Shown: positions 41,698 through 50,778 of the stretch, piece after piece | Position numbering within the stretch: the first letter of the stretch is position 1 | How the letters are laid out: each line of letters starts with the position of its first letter | DNA from: Roseburia_D yibonii | GTDB taxonomy: Bacteria; Bacillota; Clostridia; Lachnospirales; Lachnospiraceae | Length of the DNA stretch: 64,000 bases | Assembly (NCBI RefSeq): GCF_014297335.1 | Contig: NZ_JACOQH010000006.1 | Location: 105,875 to 169,874 of the forward strand | Direction of reading: 5' to 3' | Notes under the pieces: model-generated | Databases searched by the model: none | Seen by the model: only the letters and a program-made list of their open reading frames with translations | Told to the model about the DNA's origin: nothing | Position numbers and translations under genes: made by a program

Positions 41698-42951
41698 ATG
41701 GAGATTAAAAGAGATTCATACCTTGAACAGTTAAAGATAAGAAAAGATAATGGCATGATAAAGATTATCACAGGAATCAGAAGATGTGGAAAATCATTCT
41801 TGCTGTTTGTATTGTTTAAGAAATATTTGCTGGAGAGTGGTGTAGATCATGACCACATTATTGAGATTGCATTGGACGGTATTGAAAATGAGGAACTGAG
41901 AGAACCGAAAAAGTGTTACCAGTATATCAAGGATGCAATGAAGGATGAACAGAACTATTATCTGCTCTTGGATGAAGTACAGTTTATGCCTCGATTTGAG
42001 GAAGTACTGAATAGTTTACTTCGTATCAGTAATATTGATGTATATGTGACCGGAAGCAATTCTAAATTTTTATCAAGTGATATAGTAACTGAGTTCAGAG
42101 GCAGAGGCGATGAGATAAGAATTTATCCGTTATCATTTGCTGAGTTCTATGCAGCTTTGGGTGGAGATTATGAAGATGCCTGGGAGGAGTACATGGTATA
42201 TGGTGGACTGCCGCAGGTGGCACAGTTTTCTGTTGAACGTCAGAAGGCAGAGTATTTGAAAAATATTTTTACCAATGTTTATATCAAGGATGTAGTAGAG
42301 CGAAACAGGATTCAAAATGTTGATGAAATAGGAACCCTGGTAGACATTCTTGCTTCTGCAATAGGAGCCCCAACCAATCCGACTAAAATATCAAACACCT
42401 TTAAAAGTGAAAGAGGTATCAATTACAGCAATAAAACCATATCCAATCATATAGATTATCTTGCGGAGGCATTTTTGATCTCTAAAGCGAACCGGTATGA
42501 TATTAAAGGCAGAAAATATGTGGGGGCAAATCTGAAATACTATTTTTCGGACATAGGACTCAGGAATGCCAGGCTGAATTTCAGACAGCAGGAACCTACT
42601 CATATTATGGAGAATATCGTGTACAACGAGCTGCTTATCCGAGGTTATAATGTGGATGTTGGGATTGTAGATGTTTTTAAAAAGAATCGTGAAGGAAAGA
42701 GAGTCCATAAGCAGTTAGAGGTTGATTTTGTAGCCAACCAGGGCAGTCAGAGATATTATATTCAGGTAGCCTATGATATGACTACAGAGGAAAAGCAGAC
42801 GCAGGAGTTTCATTCTTTCAGAAATATTCCGGATTCCTTTAAGAAGATCGTTATAGTAAATGGAACGAAAAAGCCGTGGAGAAATGAGGAAGGTTTTGTA
42901 ATCATGGGCATGAAATATTTTCTGCTTAATGCGGATAGTTTGGAATTTTAA
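41698..42951 (+). CDS. AAA ATPase with DUF4143 domain
   Basis: About 417 residues: an N-terminal AAA_14-type P-loop domain (TGIRRCGKS Walker A near residue 28; LLLDEVQ Walker B), a central helical part with GGLPQV, and a C-terminal DUF4143 region with a nuclease-like core (QLEVDFVANQ). Function unknown; such ATPases are frequent, rapidly exchanged accessory genes. A second member lies at 57401-58768. The short leader contains a TGTGCA-AA-TGCACA dyad at 41592-41605. Confidence 0.85.
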   Translation: MEIKRDSYLEQLKIRKDNGMIKIITGIRRCGKSFLLFVLFKKYLLESGVDHDHIIEIALDGIENEELREPKKCYQYIKDAMKDEQNYYLLLDEVQFMPRFEEVLNSLLRISNIDVYVTGSNSKFLSSDIVTEFRGRGDEIRIYPLSFAEFYAALGGDYEDAWEEYMVYGGLPQVAQFSVERQKAEYLKNIFTNVYIKDVVERNRIQNVDEIGTLVDILASAIGAPTNPTKISNTFKSERGINYSNKTISNHIDYLAEAFLISKANRYDIKGRKYVGANLKYYFSDIGLRNARLNFRQQEPTHIMENIVYNELLIRGYNVDVGIVDVFKKNREGKRVHKQLEVDFVANQGSQRYYIQVAYDMTTEEKQTQEFHSFRNIPDSFKKIVIVNGTKKPWRNEEGFVIMGMKYFLLNADSLEF

Positions 42952-42988
42952 TAATAAGGATAAGAATCATACAAAAGAAGGGTGTTAA

Positions 42989-43606
42989 ATGAAGATAGCA
43001 GTATATTGCGGTTCAACAGCAGGAAACAGAGAGGCATTTACTATCGGGGCAGTCGCGCTTGGCGTATGGATCGCGGAGGGTGGGTACACGCTGGTGTACG
43101 GCGGAGCCCAGGGCGGACTGATGGGAACGATCGCCAATGCGGTTTTAAGTAATGATGGAAAAGTGACCGGAGTGCTGCCCGATGTGGAATCGATAAAAAA
43201 GAGACGTCATCCGGGGCTGACAGCGTATATCGAGACAAAAGATATGGCAGAGCGGAAGGCGAAGATGATGGAGATCGCCGATGCGTATGTCGCGCTGCCG
43301 GGCGGACCGGGGACGCTTGATGAGATCTCGGATGTCATTGCGCTGGCGCGGCTTGGGATCGATGGAAAGCCATGTGTACTTTATGATCTGGATGGATTTT
43401 ATCAGCCGTTAAAGAAAGTGTTTGAAAAGATGATCGACTCCGGATTTGCGTATCAGGAAGATTTCCGCAATGTGCTCATTTCGCCGATATCGAAGAGATC
43501 GGAGCGTTTATCGAAAAAAGAAGGATGGAGAAAAAATGAAAAAAGCATTATTAGTGATCGATATGCAAAATGTATGCGTTGGAGAAAAGCATGCGGCATA
43601 TTTTAA
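42989..43606 (+). CDS. LOG-family Rossmann protein, frameshifted near the end
   Basis: The first 165 residues are a LOG (TIGR00730, lysine decarboxylase-like) Rossmann protein with VYGGAQGGLMG and LPGGPGTLDEI; relatives release cytokinin-type bases from nucleotides. Near 43483 the frame appears to lose one base: the other frame continues DIEEIGAFIEKRRMEKK and stops at 43537-43539, overlapping the next start codon by ATGA. The uncorrected frame instead runs on 39 unrelated residues through the next gene. Either a real frameshift or a sequence error. Confidence 0.8.
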   Translation: MKIAVYCGSTAGNREAFTIGAVALGVWIAEGGYTLVYGGAQGGLMGTIANAVLSNDGKVTGVLPDVESIKKRRHPGLTAYIETKDMAERKAKMMEIADAYVALPGGPGTLDEISDVIALARLGIDGKPCVLYDLDGFYQPLKKVFEKMIDSGFAYQEDFRNVLISPISKRSERLSKKEGWRKNEKSIISDRYAKCMRWRKACGIF

Positions 43607-44039
43607 ATACAATAGCAGGGAACTGATCCGGAAAGTAAATAAGATCATTGACGCGAATGAAAAAAATCTGGTCGTTTATATCCAGAATGTAATGAAGCGG
43701 AATTTCGTCAATAAATTCATGCCGTTCCAGTCCTATGTAGGAACCGAGGAGGCGGAATTAGCAGAGGGGCTTCATGTTGTGTCGGATCACAGATGTATCA
43801 AATACAAAAGTGACGCGTTTACAAATCCGGAACTGGATGCGCTGCTAAAAAAACATGAAATTGAGTGTGTTGAGGTCATAGGTGTTGACGGTGGAGCCTG
43901 TGTCTCACGGACTGCACTGGGAGCGATTGACGCGGGATATAAAGTGATCGTGAATGAAAACGGGATCGGAACAATGTTTTGTAAAAAGAGGGATAAGTAT
44001 TTTGAAAAACTGCAGCAGGCAGGCGCGGAATTTATCTGA
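43536..44039 (+). CDS. Isochorismatase-like cysteine hydrolase
   Basis: This 167-residue protein has the triad of the isochorismatase/nicotinamidase family: Asp9 in LLVIDMQN, a lysine near residue 91 and Cys122 in GGACVSRTA. Nicotinamidase, isochorismatase and related amidases all share this layout; the substrate cannot be told. ATG 43536 follows AAGGATGGAG and overlaps the corrected stop of the LOG gene, suggesting an operon. Confidence 0.83.
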   Translation: MKKALLVIDMQNVCVGEKHAAYFKYNSRELIRKVNKIIDANEKNLVVYIQNVMKRNFVNKFMPFQSYVGTEEAELAEGLHVVSDHRCIKYKSDAFTNPELDALLKKHEIECVEVIGVDGGACVSRTALGAIDAGYKVIVNENGIGTMFCKKRDKYFEKLQQAGAEFI

Positions 44040-44067
44040 AACAGGTATGTGAATCACAGGAGAAAAT

Positions 44068-44355
44068 ATGAAACCAAGATCAGAAAAGAGCATGGAACTT
44101 TACCGGCTCATGGAACGGCGCGGATATCCGGAGGAATTCTGCGACATCGTGACCCAAAATCTGAATACGGATTTTACGGCAAGACGGATGATCGGGTATC
44201 TGTCCCATTATGACCATCCTCCATTGGAAGAGATCGCGGATGAAATGCTTGCGATATTAAGTGACCGGAACCGCATTATGCAGAAAAAGGAGATGGAGAG
44301 TACCAATGCGGCGTGGAACCGGATGCGGGCGCAGGGATTTGGTGAGGAAGAGTAA
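44068..44355 (+). CDS. Small helical protein of unknown function
   Basis: This 95-residue soluble helical protein (opening KPRSEKSMELYRLMERRGYP) resembles a small family seen in Lachnospiraceae, with no known role. It starts 28 bases after the hydrolase gene behind CAGGAGAAA, so is probably in the same transcript. Confidence 0.6.
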   Translation: MKPRSEKSMELYRLMERRGYPEEFCDIVTQNLNTDFTARRMIGYLSHYDHPPLEEIADEMLAILSDRNRIMQKKEMESTNAAWNRMRAQGFGEEE

Positions 44356-44360
44356 CTTTT

Positions 44361-44535
44361 GAGCAGACGGATTTTAGTGTTGACGAATTTGGAAATCCGA
44401 CATATTATAATATTATAGAATATTGTTTCTTATAAAGAAGAATCATATATGTCGGGTATGAGACAGAAAACCGTACCGTGTGGTCGGACTGGAGACCTAA
44501 AACCCATTCGAGTGTAGAGAAAACTACTAAAAATC
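44361..44535 (+). pseudogene. Possible decayed coding remnant
   Basis: One frame reads EQTDFSVDEFGNPTYYNII and meets a TAA at 44433, then continues protein-like (VGYETENRTVWSDWRPKTHSS) in the same frame into the next gene. It may be the remnant of a gene or an unrelated leader. No RNA family was recognised. Confidence 0.3.
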
Positions 44536-44536
44536 G

Positions 44537-44566
44537 AAAGAGGAATGGCATTTGTCATTCCTCTTT
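44537..44566 (+). terminator. Hairpin just before the nuclease gene
   Basis: A perfect 11-bp stem AAAGAGGAATG/CATTCCTCTTT with a short loop runs into TTTTT. Only five bases separate it from the ribosome-binding site of the next gene, leaving no room for a promoter between them. Confidence 0.75.
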
Positions 44567-44582
44567 TTACATAGGAGGCGAA

Positions 44583-45200
44583 ATGTGTATCGTAAGTTTT
44601 AAGGAAAGGGTAAAGAATGAAGCGATAGCAAATGCAGGATTGTATGAAGCAAATTTTATCAATTTTGAATATTTAATTTGCTCAGAAGCTTTTGACGATC
44701 TTTATCATATAATAAAGTCGGACAAGGGAAATTATTTGCATCTGATTGGAATACATACAAATTTGACAGCAGAGGATTTTTTTGATAAATGTTATGATGG
44801 GCAGTTAAAAGAGGAGGATTTTGATTTTATAAAACCAAATAAATCGGAGAAATCCGTAAAGGGTTCTGTAAGAGAGAAGGTAAATGTTTTACCATATATG
44901 GTTAGATTATTTGAACAGAAATTATATGCAGAAGATAATTTCAAAAAGAATAAAATTGAATGTGCATTTGCAACAGCGGAAAATAAATATACCTTGGGAT
45001 TTGCAGTTTCTGGTCGTCCGAAATCTTTGCTAAAGGGAAACAAATTAGAAACAACAAAAGCGAAAGAGGTAGATTTGATTTTTAAAAAAGTAAGAAGCAG
45101 TGAAATGCCGTATTCGGAACTGATTTATGGAAATGTGGCAGATATTATGAAATATAAAGAGAAGATAGCAGACCTTATATCAGAGGATTTTTTGGATTGA
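44583..45200 (+). CDS. PBECR4-like nuclease domain protein
   Basis: About 205 residues. Central features, YLICSEAFDDLYHII, YLHLIGIHTNLTAEDFF and DGQLKEEDFDF, resemble the PBECR4 group (barnase/EndoU/colicin-like nuclease of phage and mobile elements); the C-terminus has an LGFAVSGRPKSLL segment. If so, it would be an RNase-type effector. AT-rich DNA supports acquisition. AGGAGG precedes the ATG. No immunity partner is evident. Confidence 0.55.
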   Translation: MCIVSFKERVKNEAIANAGLYEANFINFEYLICSEAFDDLYHIIKSDKGNYLHLIGIHTNLTAEDFFDKCYDGQLKEEDFDFIKPNKSEKSVKGSVREKVNVLPYMVRLFEQKLYAEDNFKKNKIECAFATAENKYTLGFAVSGRPKSLLKGNKLETTKAKEVDLIFKKVRSSEMPYSELIYGNVADIMKYKEKIADLISEDFLD

Positions 45201-45243
45201 TGGTCAGATAAAAATCAGAAGAAAAAGAAAGAGGCGTAGTATT

Positions 45244-45474
45244 ATGGCAGGATATTTAATCAAAGACACAACAAAAGAAGAGAGAGAACAGATCGTGGCG
45301 GAGTCCCTCGGCAATATCGAGGCAGCCTGTGACGGCTGCATGAGCGGGCTCGCGGAAATGTATCAGGATTACATTGACGGCAAAAAAGAGCTGCGGGAGA
45401 TCAACATGGAATTCAATGCGCGTTATGTCAAAGACGACGACATGCCGGGAAGAAGAAGCTGTGTGATGCAGTAA
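45244..45474 (+). CDS. Small conserved CDGC-motif protein
   Basis: This 76-residue protein (AGYLIKDTTKEEREQIVAES, then CDGC near residue 29) belongs to a common small clostridial family that is sometimes mislabelled as a purine enzyme. It is too short for that. The cysteine pair and a conserved C-terminal cysteine suggest metal or redox chemistry. No function can be assigned. Confidence 0.65.
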   Translation: MAGYLIKDTTKEEREQIVAESLGNIEAACDGCMSGLAEMYQDYIDGKKELREINMEFNARYVKDDDMPGRRSCVMQ

Positions 45475-45536
45475 AATAAAAAAATATAAAACAGAAAATA
45501 AACAGAAAAATAAAAAAGAACATGGAGTTAAAAAGA

Positions 45537-46070
45537 ATGACAGAACAGAAAACAAATTTGGCAGAACGGTTTGAATTTCGGGCGGTACGTCCCGAAGAAG
45601 CAGAGTGGGCGGCAGAGATCGAGCAGATCTGCTTTCCGCCGAATGAGGCGTGTTCGAGAGAGCGTATAATGGAACGGGTCGTTAAGGCACCAGAATTATT
45701 TTTCGTTGCGGTGGACAAAAAGACCGGAAAGATCGCCGGATTTTTAAACGGACTGGCGACTGACGAGGAAATCTTCCGGGATGAGTTTTTCACGGATATC
45801 ACGTTGTATGACCCGAATGGAAAAAATGTGATGTTATTGGGGCTTGATGTACTCCCGGATTACCGTGGTCAGGGACTGGCAACGGAGATTGTGCGTGGCT
45901 ATCTGGAAAGAGAGCGCAGAAACAACCGGGATATGCTGATCTTAACCTGTCTGGATGGCAAGGTGAAAATGTATGAGAAGATGGGATTTCTGGATCGCGG
46001 CATTTCCGGCTCTTCCTGGGGTGGAGAAGAATGGCATGAGATGGTCTGGAAGATCAGAGAGGGAAACTGA
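45537..46070 (+). CDS. GNAT-family N-acetyltransferase
   Basis: About 177 residues with the acetyl-CoA loop RGQGLATEIV near residue 115 and the EKMGF motif near the C-terminus. The N-terminal part with ICFPPNEACSRE resembles the arylalkylamine/polyamine-type GNAT group. The substrate is unknown. ATG 45537 fits a GGAG nine bases upstream; ATG 45522 is the alternative. It stands alone before the TetR operon. Confidence 0.82.
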   Translation: MTEQKTNLAERFEFRAVRPEEAEWAAEIEQICFPPNEACSRERIMERVVKAPELFFVAVDKKTGKIAGFLNGLATDEEIFRDEFFTDITLYDPNGKNVMLLGLDVLPDYRGQGLATEIVRGYLERERRNNRDMLILTCLDGKVKMYEKMGFLDRGISGSSWGGEEWHEMVWKIREGN

Positions 46071-46108
46071 CAGTTCCCCTCTTGACAGAAAATATAAATT
46101 ATAGTAAC

Positions 46109-46138
46109 GTAACAGTGTTATCTACATAACGCTGTTAC
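46109..46138. promoter_or_regulatory. TetR operator at the regulator gene
   Basis: GTAACAGTGTTAT, four bases, ATAACGCTGTTAC: 12 of 13 positions are symmetric, extended by C/G on the outside. It lies 17 to 26 bases after a TTGACA (46082-46087), covering the promoter. The half ATAACGCTGTTA is repeated before the ABC gene. Confidence 0.75.
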
Positions 46139-46159
46139 GCGACAAGAAGGAGAGCAGTC

Positions 46160-46774
46160 ATGAAGGAAGAAAAGGAAACGAAAGAACGGCTTTTGATCAG
46201 TGCAAAAAAAGAATTCGTGGAAAAGGGCTATCTTCAGGCTTCTTTGCGCAATATCTGCAAAAACGCGGGTGTCACGACCGGTGCGTTGTATTTCTTCTTC
46301 CAGGATAAGGAAGATTTGTTTGCGGCGGTCGTGGAAGAGCCGCTGCAATGTCTCCGTGAGATCATGGAGGAGCATTACGCGTATGAGATCACACACGGAG
46401 AGGGACAGATCAGTGATGGCGAAGTGGATGAGACGGATATCAACGCGACCGTACAGATCATCCATGTCCTGTATCAGTATTATGATGAGTTTCAGGTGAT
46501 CCTGACGAAGGCGCAGGGTTCACGGTATGAGAATTGTCTGGATGAATTTGTAAAGATCTCAGAACACCATTACCGCGTGCTTGCGGATCGGATCACAAAT
46601 GAACAGGGGCTTCCGAGGATCGAAGACTACATGATCCACTGGATCTCGCATTTGCAGGTCGATGTCTTTGTGCATCTGTGTACCCATGAAAAAGATGAGG
46701 CGGCGGCGATACGCCATATGAGCAGTATCATCAAATTTATGATCGCAGGCTGGGTGGCACTGTTTGCGAAATAA
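46160..46774 (+). CDS. TetR-family repressor
   Basis: This 204-residue protein has an N-terminal helix-turn-helix (about 8-50, LQASLRNICKNAGVTTGALYF) and a larger ligand-binding C-terminal domain. Operators of matching sequence at its own promoter and at the ABC/FtsX pair show that it probably represses both, released by a compound the transporter handles. ATG 46160 follows AAGGAGAG. Confidence 0.9.
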   Translation: MKEEKETKERLLISAKKEFVEKGYLQASLRNICKNAGVTTGALYFFFQDKEDLFAAVVEEPLQCLREIMEEHYAYEITHGEGQISDGEVDETDINATVQIIHVLYQYYDEFQVILTKAQGSRYENCLDEFVKISEHHYRVLADRITNEQGLPRIEDYMIHWISHLQVDVFVHLCTHEKDEAAAIRHMSSIIKFMIAGWVALFAK

Positions 46775-46842
46775 CAGTGGCAACAAGAAAAAGATCAGGC
46801 AGAGCGTTCGGATTTTGAACATGCCTGAAATTTTTTGAAGCC

Positions 46843-46861
46843 AACATAACGCTGTTATGTT
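46843..46861. promoter_or_regulatory. TetR operator at the ABC transporter
   Basis: AACATAAC, GCT, GTTATGTT: a perfect 8+3+8 palindrome sharing ATAACGCTGTTA with the site at 46126-46137. It lies just after TTGAAG, between likely -35 and -10 elements. Confidence 0.8.
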
Positions 46862-46900
46862 AATGAGAATTTTTATAAATAAGGGAATGAGGAGGATGTT

Positions 46901-47602
46901 ATGTACTTAGAAGTGAAAAATCTGAAAAAAAGTTATGGTGAAAAGGGCAGCTACATGCAGGTGCTGAAAGGAATCTCAACAGGAGTAGAAAAGGGTGAGA
47001 TGTGCGTCATCCAGGGAACCGGCGGTTCCGGAAAATCAACATTTTTAAACTGTGTTGGCGGTCTGGATACGGTCGAGTCCGGTTCTATCTGCGTGGACGG
47101 GACAGAGATCGTCGGATTAAAGCAAAACGAGCTGTCGGAATACCGCAGGGCAAATCTTGGATTCATTTTTCAGTTTTATAATCTTGTGCCGAATCTGACC
47201 GTAAAGGAAAATATCCAGGTGTGTGAGTATCTGACAGATCAGCCGCTTTCACTTTCCGACCTTTTGGAGACACTGGGGCTCACCGAGCATCAGAACAAGT
47301 TCCCGGCGCAGCTTTCCGGTGGACAGCAGCAGCGCTGCGCGATCGCAAGGGCATTGATCAAAAATCCGAAGCTCCTGCTCTGTGATGAACCGACCGGAGC
47401 GCTGGATTCTAAAACATCGAGAGACATTCTGATACTGCTTGAGGAGATCAACCGGAAGTACGGCACGACCATGCTCATCGTCACGCATAACAATTCCATC
47501 AAAAACATGGTACACCGGGTCATTATGATAAAAGATGGACAGATCAGCCGGGAATACTGCAACGAGACACGGATCCCGGCAGCAGAATTGGAGGATTTGT
47601 AA
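46901..47602 (+). CDS. ABC transporter ATPase, MacB-like
   Basis: This 233-residue ATPase has Walker A GTGGSGKST, signature LSGGQQQRC and Walker B LLLCDEPTGALDS, the hallmarks of the MacB/LolD/BceA group that works with FtsX-type permeases. Preceded by the TetR operator and followed after one base by its permease gene. Confidence 0.93.
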   Translation: MYLEVKNLKKSYGEKGSYMQVLKGISTGVEKGEMCVIQGTGGSGKSTFLNCVGGLDTVESGSICVDGTEIVGLKQNELSEYRRANLGFIFQFYNLVPNLTVKENIQVCEYLTDQPLSLSDLLETLGLTEHQNKFPAQLSGGQQQRCAIARALIKNPKLLLCDEPTGALDSKTSRDILILLEEINRKYGTTMLIVTHNNSIKNMVHRVIMIKDGQISREYCNETRIPAAELEDL

Positions 47603-47603
47603 T

Positions 47604-50333
47604 ATGCAGAAGATTTTACGAAAAAGGATCATCCGGGATCTGAAAGAAAATCTGTTCCGGTATCTGGCGCTTGGTGTCCTTATCATTTTGGGCATGTATC
47701 TGATCGTTAGCCTGGTTGGCGCTGCCGAGACTATCATTGAACAGACGGCATCCATTGCCGAAAAAAATCATCTGGAAGATGGGGAATTTGGCGTGTTTGT
47801 ACCGCTCACCGCATCCGAACTGGACAAACTGGGAGAAAAGGGTGTGGACATAGAGCCTATCTGTTATCTGGACTTTTCGCAAGGGAAAAAGGGGACGCTC
47901 CGGGTATTTAAAAACCGCGAGAACATCGATCTGGTGGAACTGGATGATGGAAATCTGGCAAAAAAAGCCGGGGAAGTGGTTCTGGAAAAAAGATACTGTG
48001 AGGAAAATGAGATCCATGTAGGAGATAAGATAAAGATCGCGGGAACTTCCTATCAGGTGGTGGGCATCGGTTCCACACCGGATTATGACGCGCCATACCG
48101 CAATCTGTCGGACAGCAGTGTAGAGAGCAGTCAGTTTGGCACGGCATTTGTAACGGCGGATGCCTATGAGACACTGCAAAGATCCGGGCAGAGCGAAAAG
48201 GCGGAACAGTATCAGTATGCTTACCGGTTAAATGGGAAAATGACGGATGACGTATTCAAAGAAAAGGTAAAGAAGCTTGCGTTTACACCAGAGGAAGTGG
48301 AGGATCCGTATTTTACAGAGTACTGGGACAGAACCGCAGGGAAAAAAGAGGATATGGAAAACGGCATCCAGGATCTTTTTACGGGTGCGGAAGAATTAAA
48401 CGACGCGCTTGTGGAGCTGTCAGCGCACAATGAGGATCTTACCGATGGCGCGGGCGAGATCTTTGACGCGTTTCTTAAAGAGGCAAACAGCGGGCTTTTG
48501 CCGTATGGTCTGCCAAAGACACTGACCGAGGATAATTTTGAAGAAGTGTTAGAAGATATGAAGGCGGATTCAGACAATGCGCTGTTTCGTCTGAAATTGA
48601 ACTCCATACGGGATGAGTTAAAGGCATTAAAATCCTATAAGGATGGAGTTGTCAGCTATACTGACGCGGTGGGAGAGACTGCGGACGGGAGTACCGAGTT
48701 AAAAGACGGGATCTCGGAATTAAAAGAGCAGTCCGACGAACTGTTTGATACTTATTTTAAGGTAGAAACGAACAACCTCACATTTTTCCTTTCCGCTGAT
48801 GAAAATCCGAGAATCGGTGCGGCGGCGGACGATCAGCAGATCAACAAATTCGCGGGACTGGTCGCAGGTGTCATCATCATGATCCTGTTCACCTATGTGA
48901 TCTCCGTGTTTATCATCCATGGGATCGAAAAGGAGAGCAGCGTGATCGGAGCGCTCTATGCGCTTGGCGTGACGAGAAAAGATCTGATCTTTCATTACCT
49001 TTCGCTTCCGGTAATGGTGACCTTTTTATCCGGGCTCATCGGTACGGTGATCGGATTCAGCAAGTGGGGCGTTCCGGTACAGATGCAGGACTGCTATAAC
49101 TATTTTTCCGTACCACAGATGCCGGTCGTATTCCCGTCGTATCTTCTGGTATACAGCCTGATCATGCCGAGTCTGGTCGCGGTTATTGTCAACTGTCTGG
49201 CCATCTGGAAACATCTTTCCAGACCGGTGCTCGCAATGTTGAAAAAAGAGCAGAAAGAGAGCAGGATCAAAAATCTCGACCTTGGAAATATGGGCTTTGT
49301 GAGCCGGTTCCGCATCCGTCAGATGCTGCGTGAATACCGGAGCGGATTTGCGGTCATCCTCGGGATGTTCATTTCACTGCTGATCTTAATGATCGGCGTG
49401 GACTGCTATGCGCTTTGCGAACATGTCAGAACCGGAAGCATCGAGGATACAAAATACGAGTACATGTACACCTACAAATATCCGGATGAGACAGTCCCGG
49501 ATGGCGGTGAGGCGGCATACGCGAAAACCTTAAAAAAAGAGGTTCTGGGATACAATCTGGATGTCACGGTACTTGGGCTCGAGGAAAATAACCCATATTT
49601 TGATGTGACAGTGCCGGATGAAAAAAATAAAGTTGTGCTCGCGTCAGCCATGGCACAGAAATATGGACTGAAAGAGGGCGATGTGTTCGTCTTGCAGGAC
49701 GAAGATACCGATATGGATTATGCGTTTGAAGTGGCAGGCATCACAAAGTATACACCTGGATTTTATGTGTTTATGGACATTGAACAGATGCGGGAGCTGT
49801 TCGGGGAGGACAAGGAATATTACAATGTGGTCTTTTCCGACCATGCGCTCTCCATCGATGCCGGAAAACTCTATGCGACCACGACACGGGCAGAGGTCGA
49901 AAAAGCGTCTGGCGTATTTACCAGGATGATGATGCCTATGATCTACATGATGATCGGCGTGTCTGCGTTCATATTTTTCGTGGTCATGTATCTGATGATG
50001 AAAGTCATGATCGACCGGTCGTCCTATGGAATATCACTTCTTATGGTATTTGGTTACCGCGGGAAAGAATTAAAGAAACTTTATCTGAATGGGAATTTTT
50101 ATATGGTCGCGGTGGGAGCGGCGATCTGCCTTCCGGTTTCCAAGATCGTGATGAATGCGATGTACCCGTACCTGGTGTCCAATGTTGCCTGCGGTCTGGA
50201 TCTTGGTCTGTCCTGGCAGATCTACGCCGACATCTATGTGGCGATCTTAGTGTTATATTTTATCATCAATTACCTTTTGGTAAGGCGGCTCGGCAAGATC
50301 GTTCCGGCAGAATTTTTGAAAAACAGAGAGTAA
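47604..50333 (+). CDS. FtsX-type ABC permease
   Basis: About 909 residues: helix 1 near 18-38, a long extracytoplasmic domain with coiled-coil parts (about 40-420), three helices (about 425-560), a second external domain (about 600-765), and three more helices at the C-terminus, the doubled FtsX layout of large Gram-positive export or peptide-resistance permeases. A mechanotransmission type of action is typical of the family. ATG 47604 follows GGAGGATT; an earlier in-frame start overlaps the ATPase gene. Confidence 0.9.
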   Translation: MQKILRKRIIRDLKENLFRYLALGVLIILGMYLIVSLVGAAETIIEQTASIAEKNHLEDGEFGVFVPLTASELDKLGEKGVDIEPICYLDFSQGKKGTLRVFKNRENIDLVELDDGNLAKKAGEVVLEKRYCEENEIHVGDKIKIAGTSYQVVGIGSTPDYDAPYRNLSDSSVESSQFGTAFVTADAYETLQRSGQSEKAEQYQYAYRLNGKMTDDVFKEKVKKLAFTPEEVEDPYFTEYWDRTAGKKEDMENGIQDLFTGAEELNDALVELSAHNEDLTDGAGEIFDAFLKEANSGLLPYGLPKTLTEDNFEEVLEDMKADSDNALFRLKLNSIRDELKALKSYKDGVVSYTDAVGETADGSTELKDGISELKEQSDELFDTYFKVETNNLTFFLSADENPRIGAAADDQQINKFAGLVAGVIIMILFTYVISVFIIHGIEKESSVIGALYALGVTRKDLIFHYLSLPVMVTFLSGLIGTVIGFSKWGVPVQMQDCYNYFSVPQMPVVFPSYLLVYSLIMPSLVAVIVNCLAIWKHLSRPVLAMLKKEQKESRIKNLDLGNMGFVSRFRIRQMLREYRSGFAVILGMFISLLILMIGVDCYALCEHVRTGSIEDTKYEYMYTYKYPDETVPDGGEAAYAKTLKKEVLGYNLDVTVLGLEENNPYFDVTVPDEKNKVVLASAMAQKYGLKEGDVFVLQDEDTDMDYAFEVAGITKYTPGFYVFMDIEQMRELFGEDKEYYNVVFSDHALSIDAGKLYATTTRAEVEKASGVFTRMMMPMIYMMIGVSAFIFFVVMYLMMKVMIDRSSYGISLLMVFGYRGKELKKLYLNGNFYMVAVGAAICLPVSKIVMNAMYPYLVSNVACGLDLGLSWQIYADIYVAILVLYFIINYLLVRRLGKIVPAEFLKNRE

Positions 50334-50420
50334 AAACCTGCGAAAAAAATTAAAAAAAGTGCACTATCGCTTCATTGATGGACATCAAATGAAAGCATTG
50401 TATAATAAAAATGAGAATGA

Positions 50421-50777
50421 AGGGACTTATTTTACAGCCTGTCTTTTGTCGCGCTATTTTCGAGATGCTACTGGATGATCGGAGCCGTGGCGGGCGGTGT
50501 GCTCGGATCGCTCATTCCGTTTGAACTGGAGGGCATTGATTTTTGCATGACAGCGCTGTTTGTGATCATTTTCATCGATCAGTGGGAGAAGGCGAAGGAT
50601 CATTTCCCGGCGCTCATCGTATACTGTTTAAAGGATGTCCGTACCGATTTTGGAGGCAAGGGGATCTGCCAGCTGATCGCGGTGGCAGTGGTTGCACTCA
50701 GCTATAAATGGAAATATAACACATTCATAAGTATCATCGCGGGGACAGCATGTTATATGCTCCTGCTTTCAATGTGA
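50421..50777 (+). pseudogene. azlC-azlD deletion chimera
   Basis: The frame starts right after a stop at 50418 with a stretch typical of the middle of AzlC (FVALFSRCYWMIGAVAGGVL, then LTAL-like FCMTALFVIIFIDQW and FPALI). At about 50617 it switches without a break to a sequence typical of the end of AzlD (VYCLKDV, then LIAVAVVALSYKWKYNT and IIAGTACYMLL). AzlCD exports branched-chain amino acids; here the AzlC N-terminus, the AzlC end and the AzlD start are gone. The 100-residue ORF from ATG 50475 cannot form a normal transporter. Confidence 0.75.
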
Positions 50778-50778
50778 A

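Noticed and set aside
43475..43500. Programmed ribosomal frameshift in the LOG gene
   Set aside because: No slippery heptamer or downstream stimulatory structure is visible; mutation or sequence error is simpler.
44436..44535. Riboswitch or tRNA-like RNA before the nuclease gene
   Set aside because: Only one small hairpin (GGTC/GACC) was found; no conserved blocks of a known RNA, no cloverleaf.
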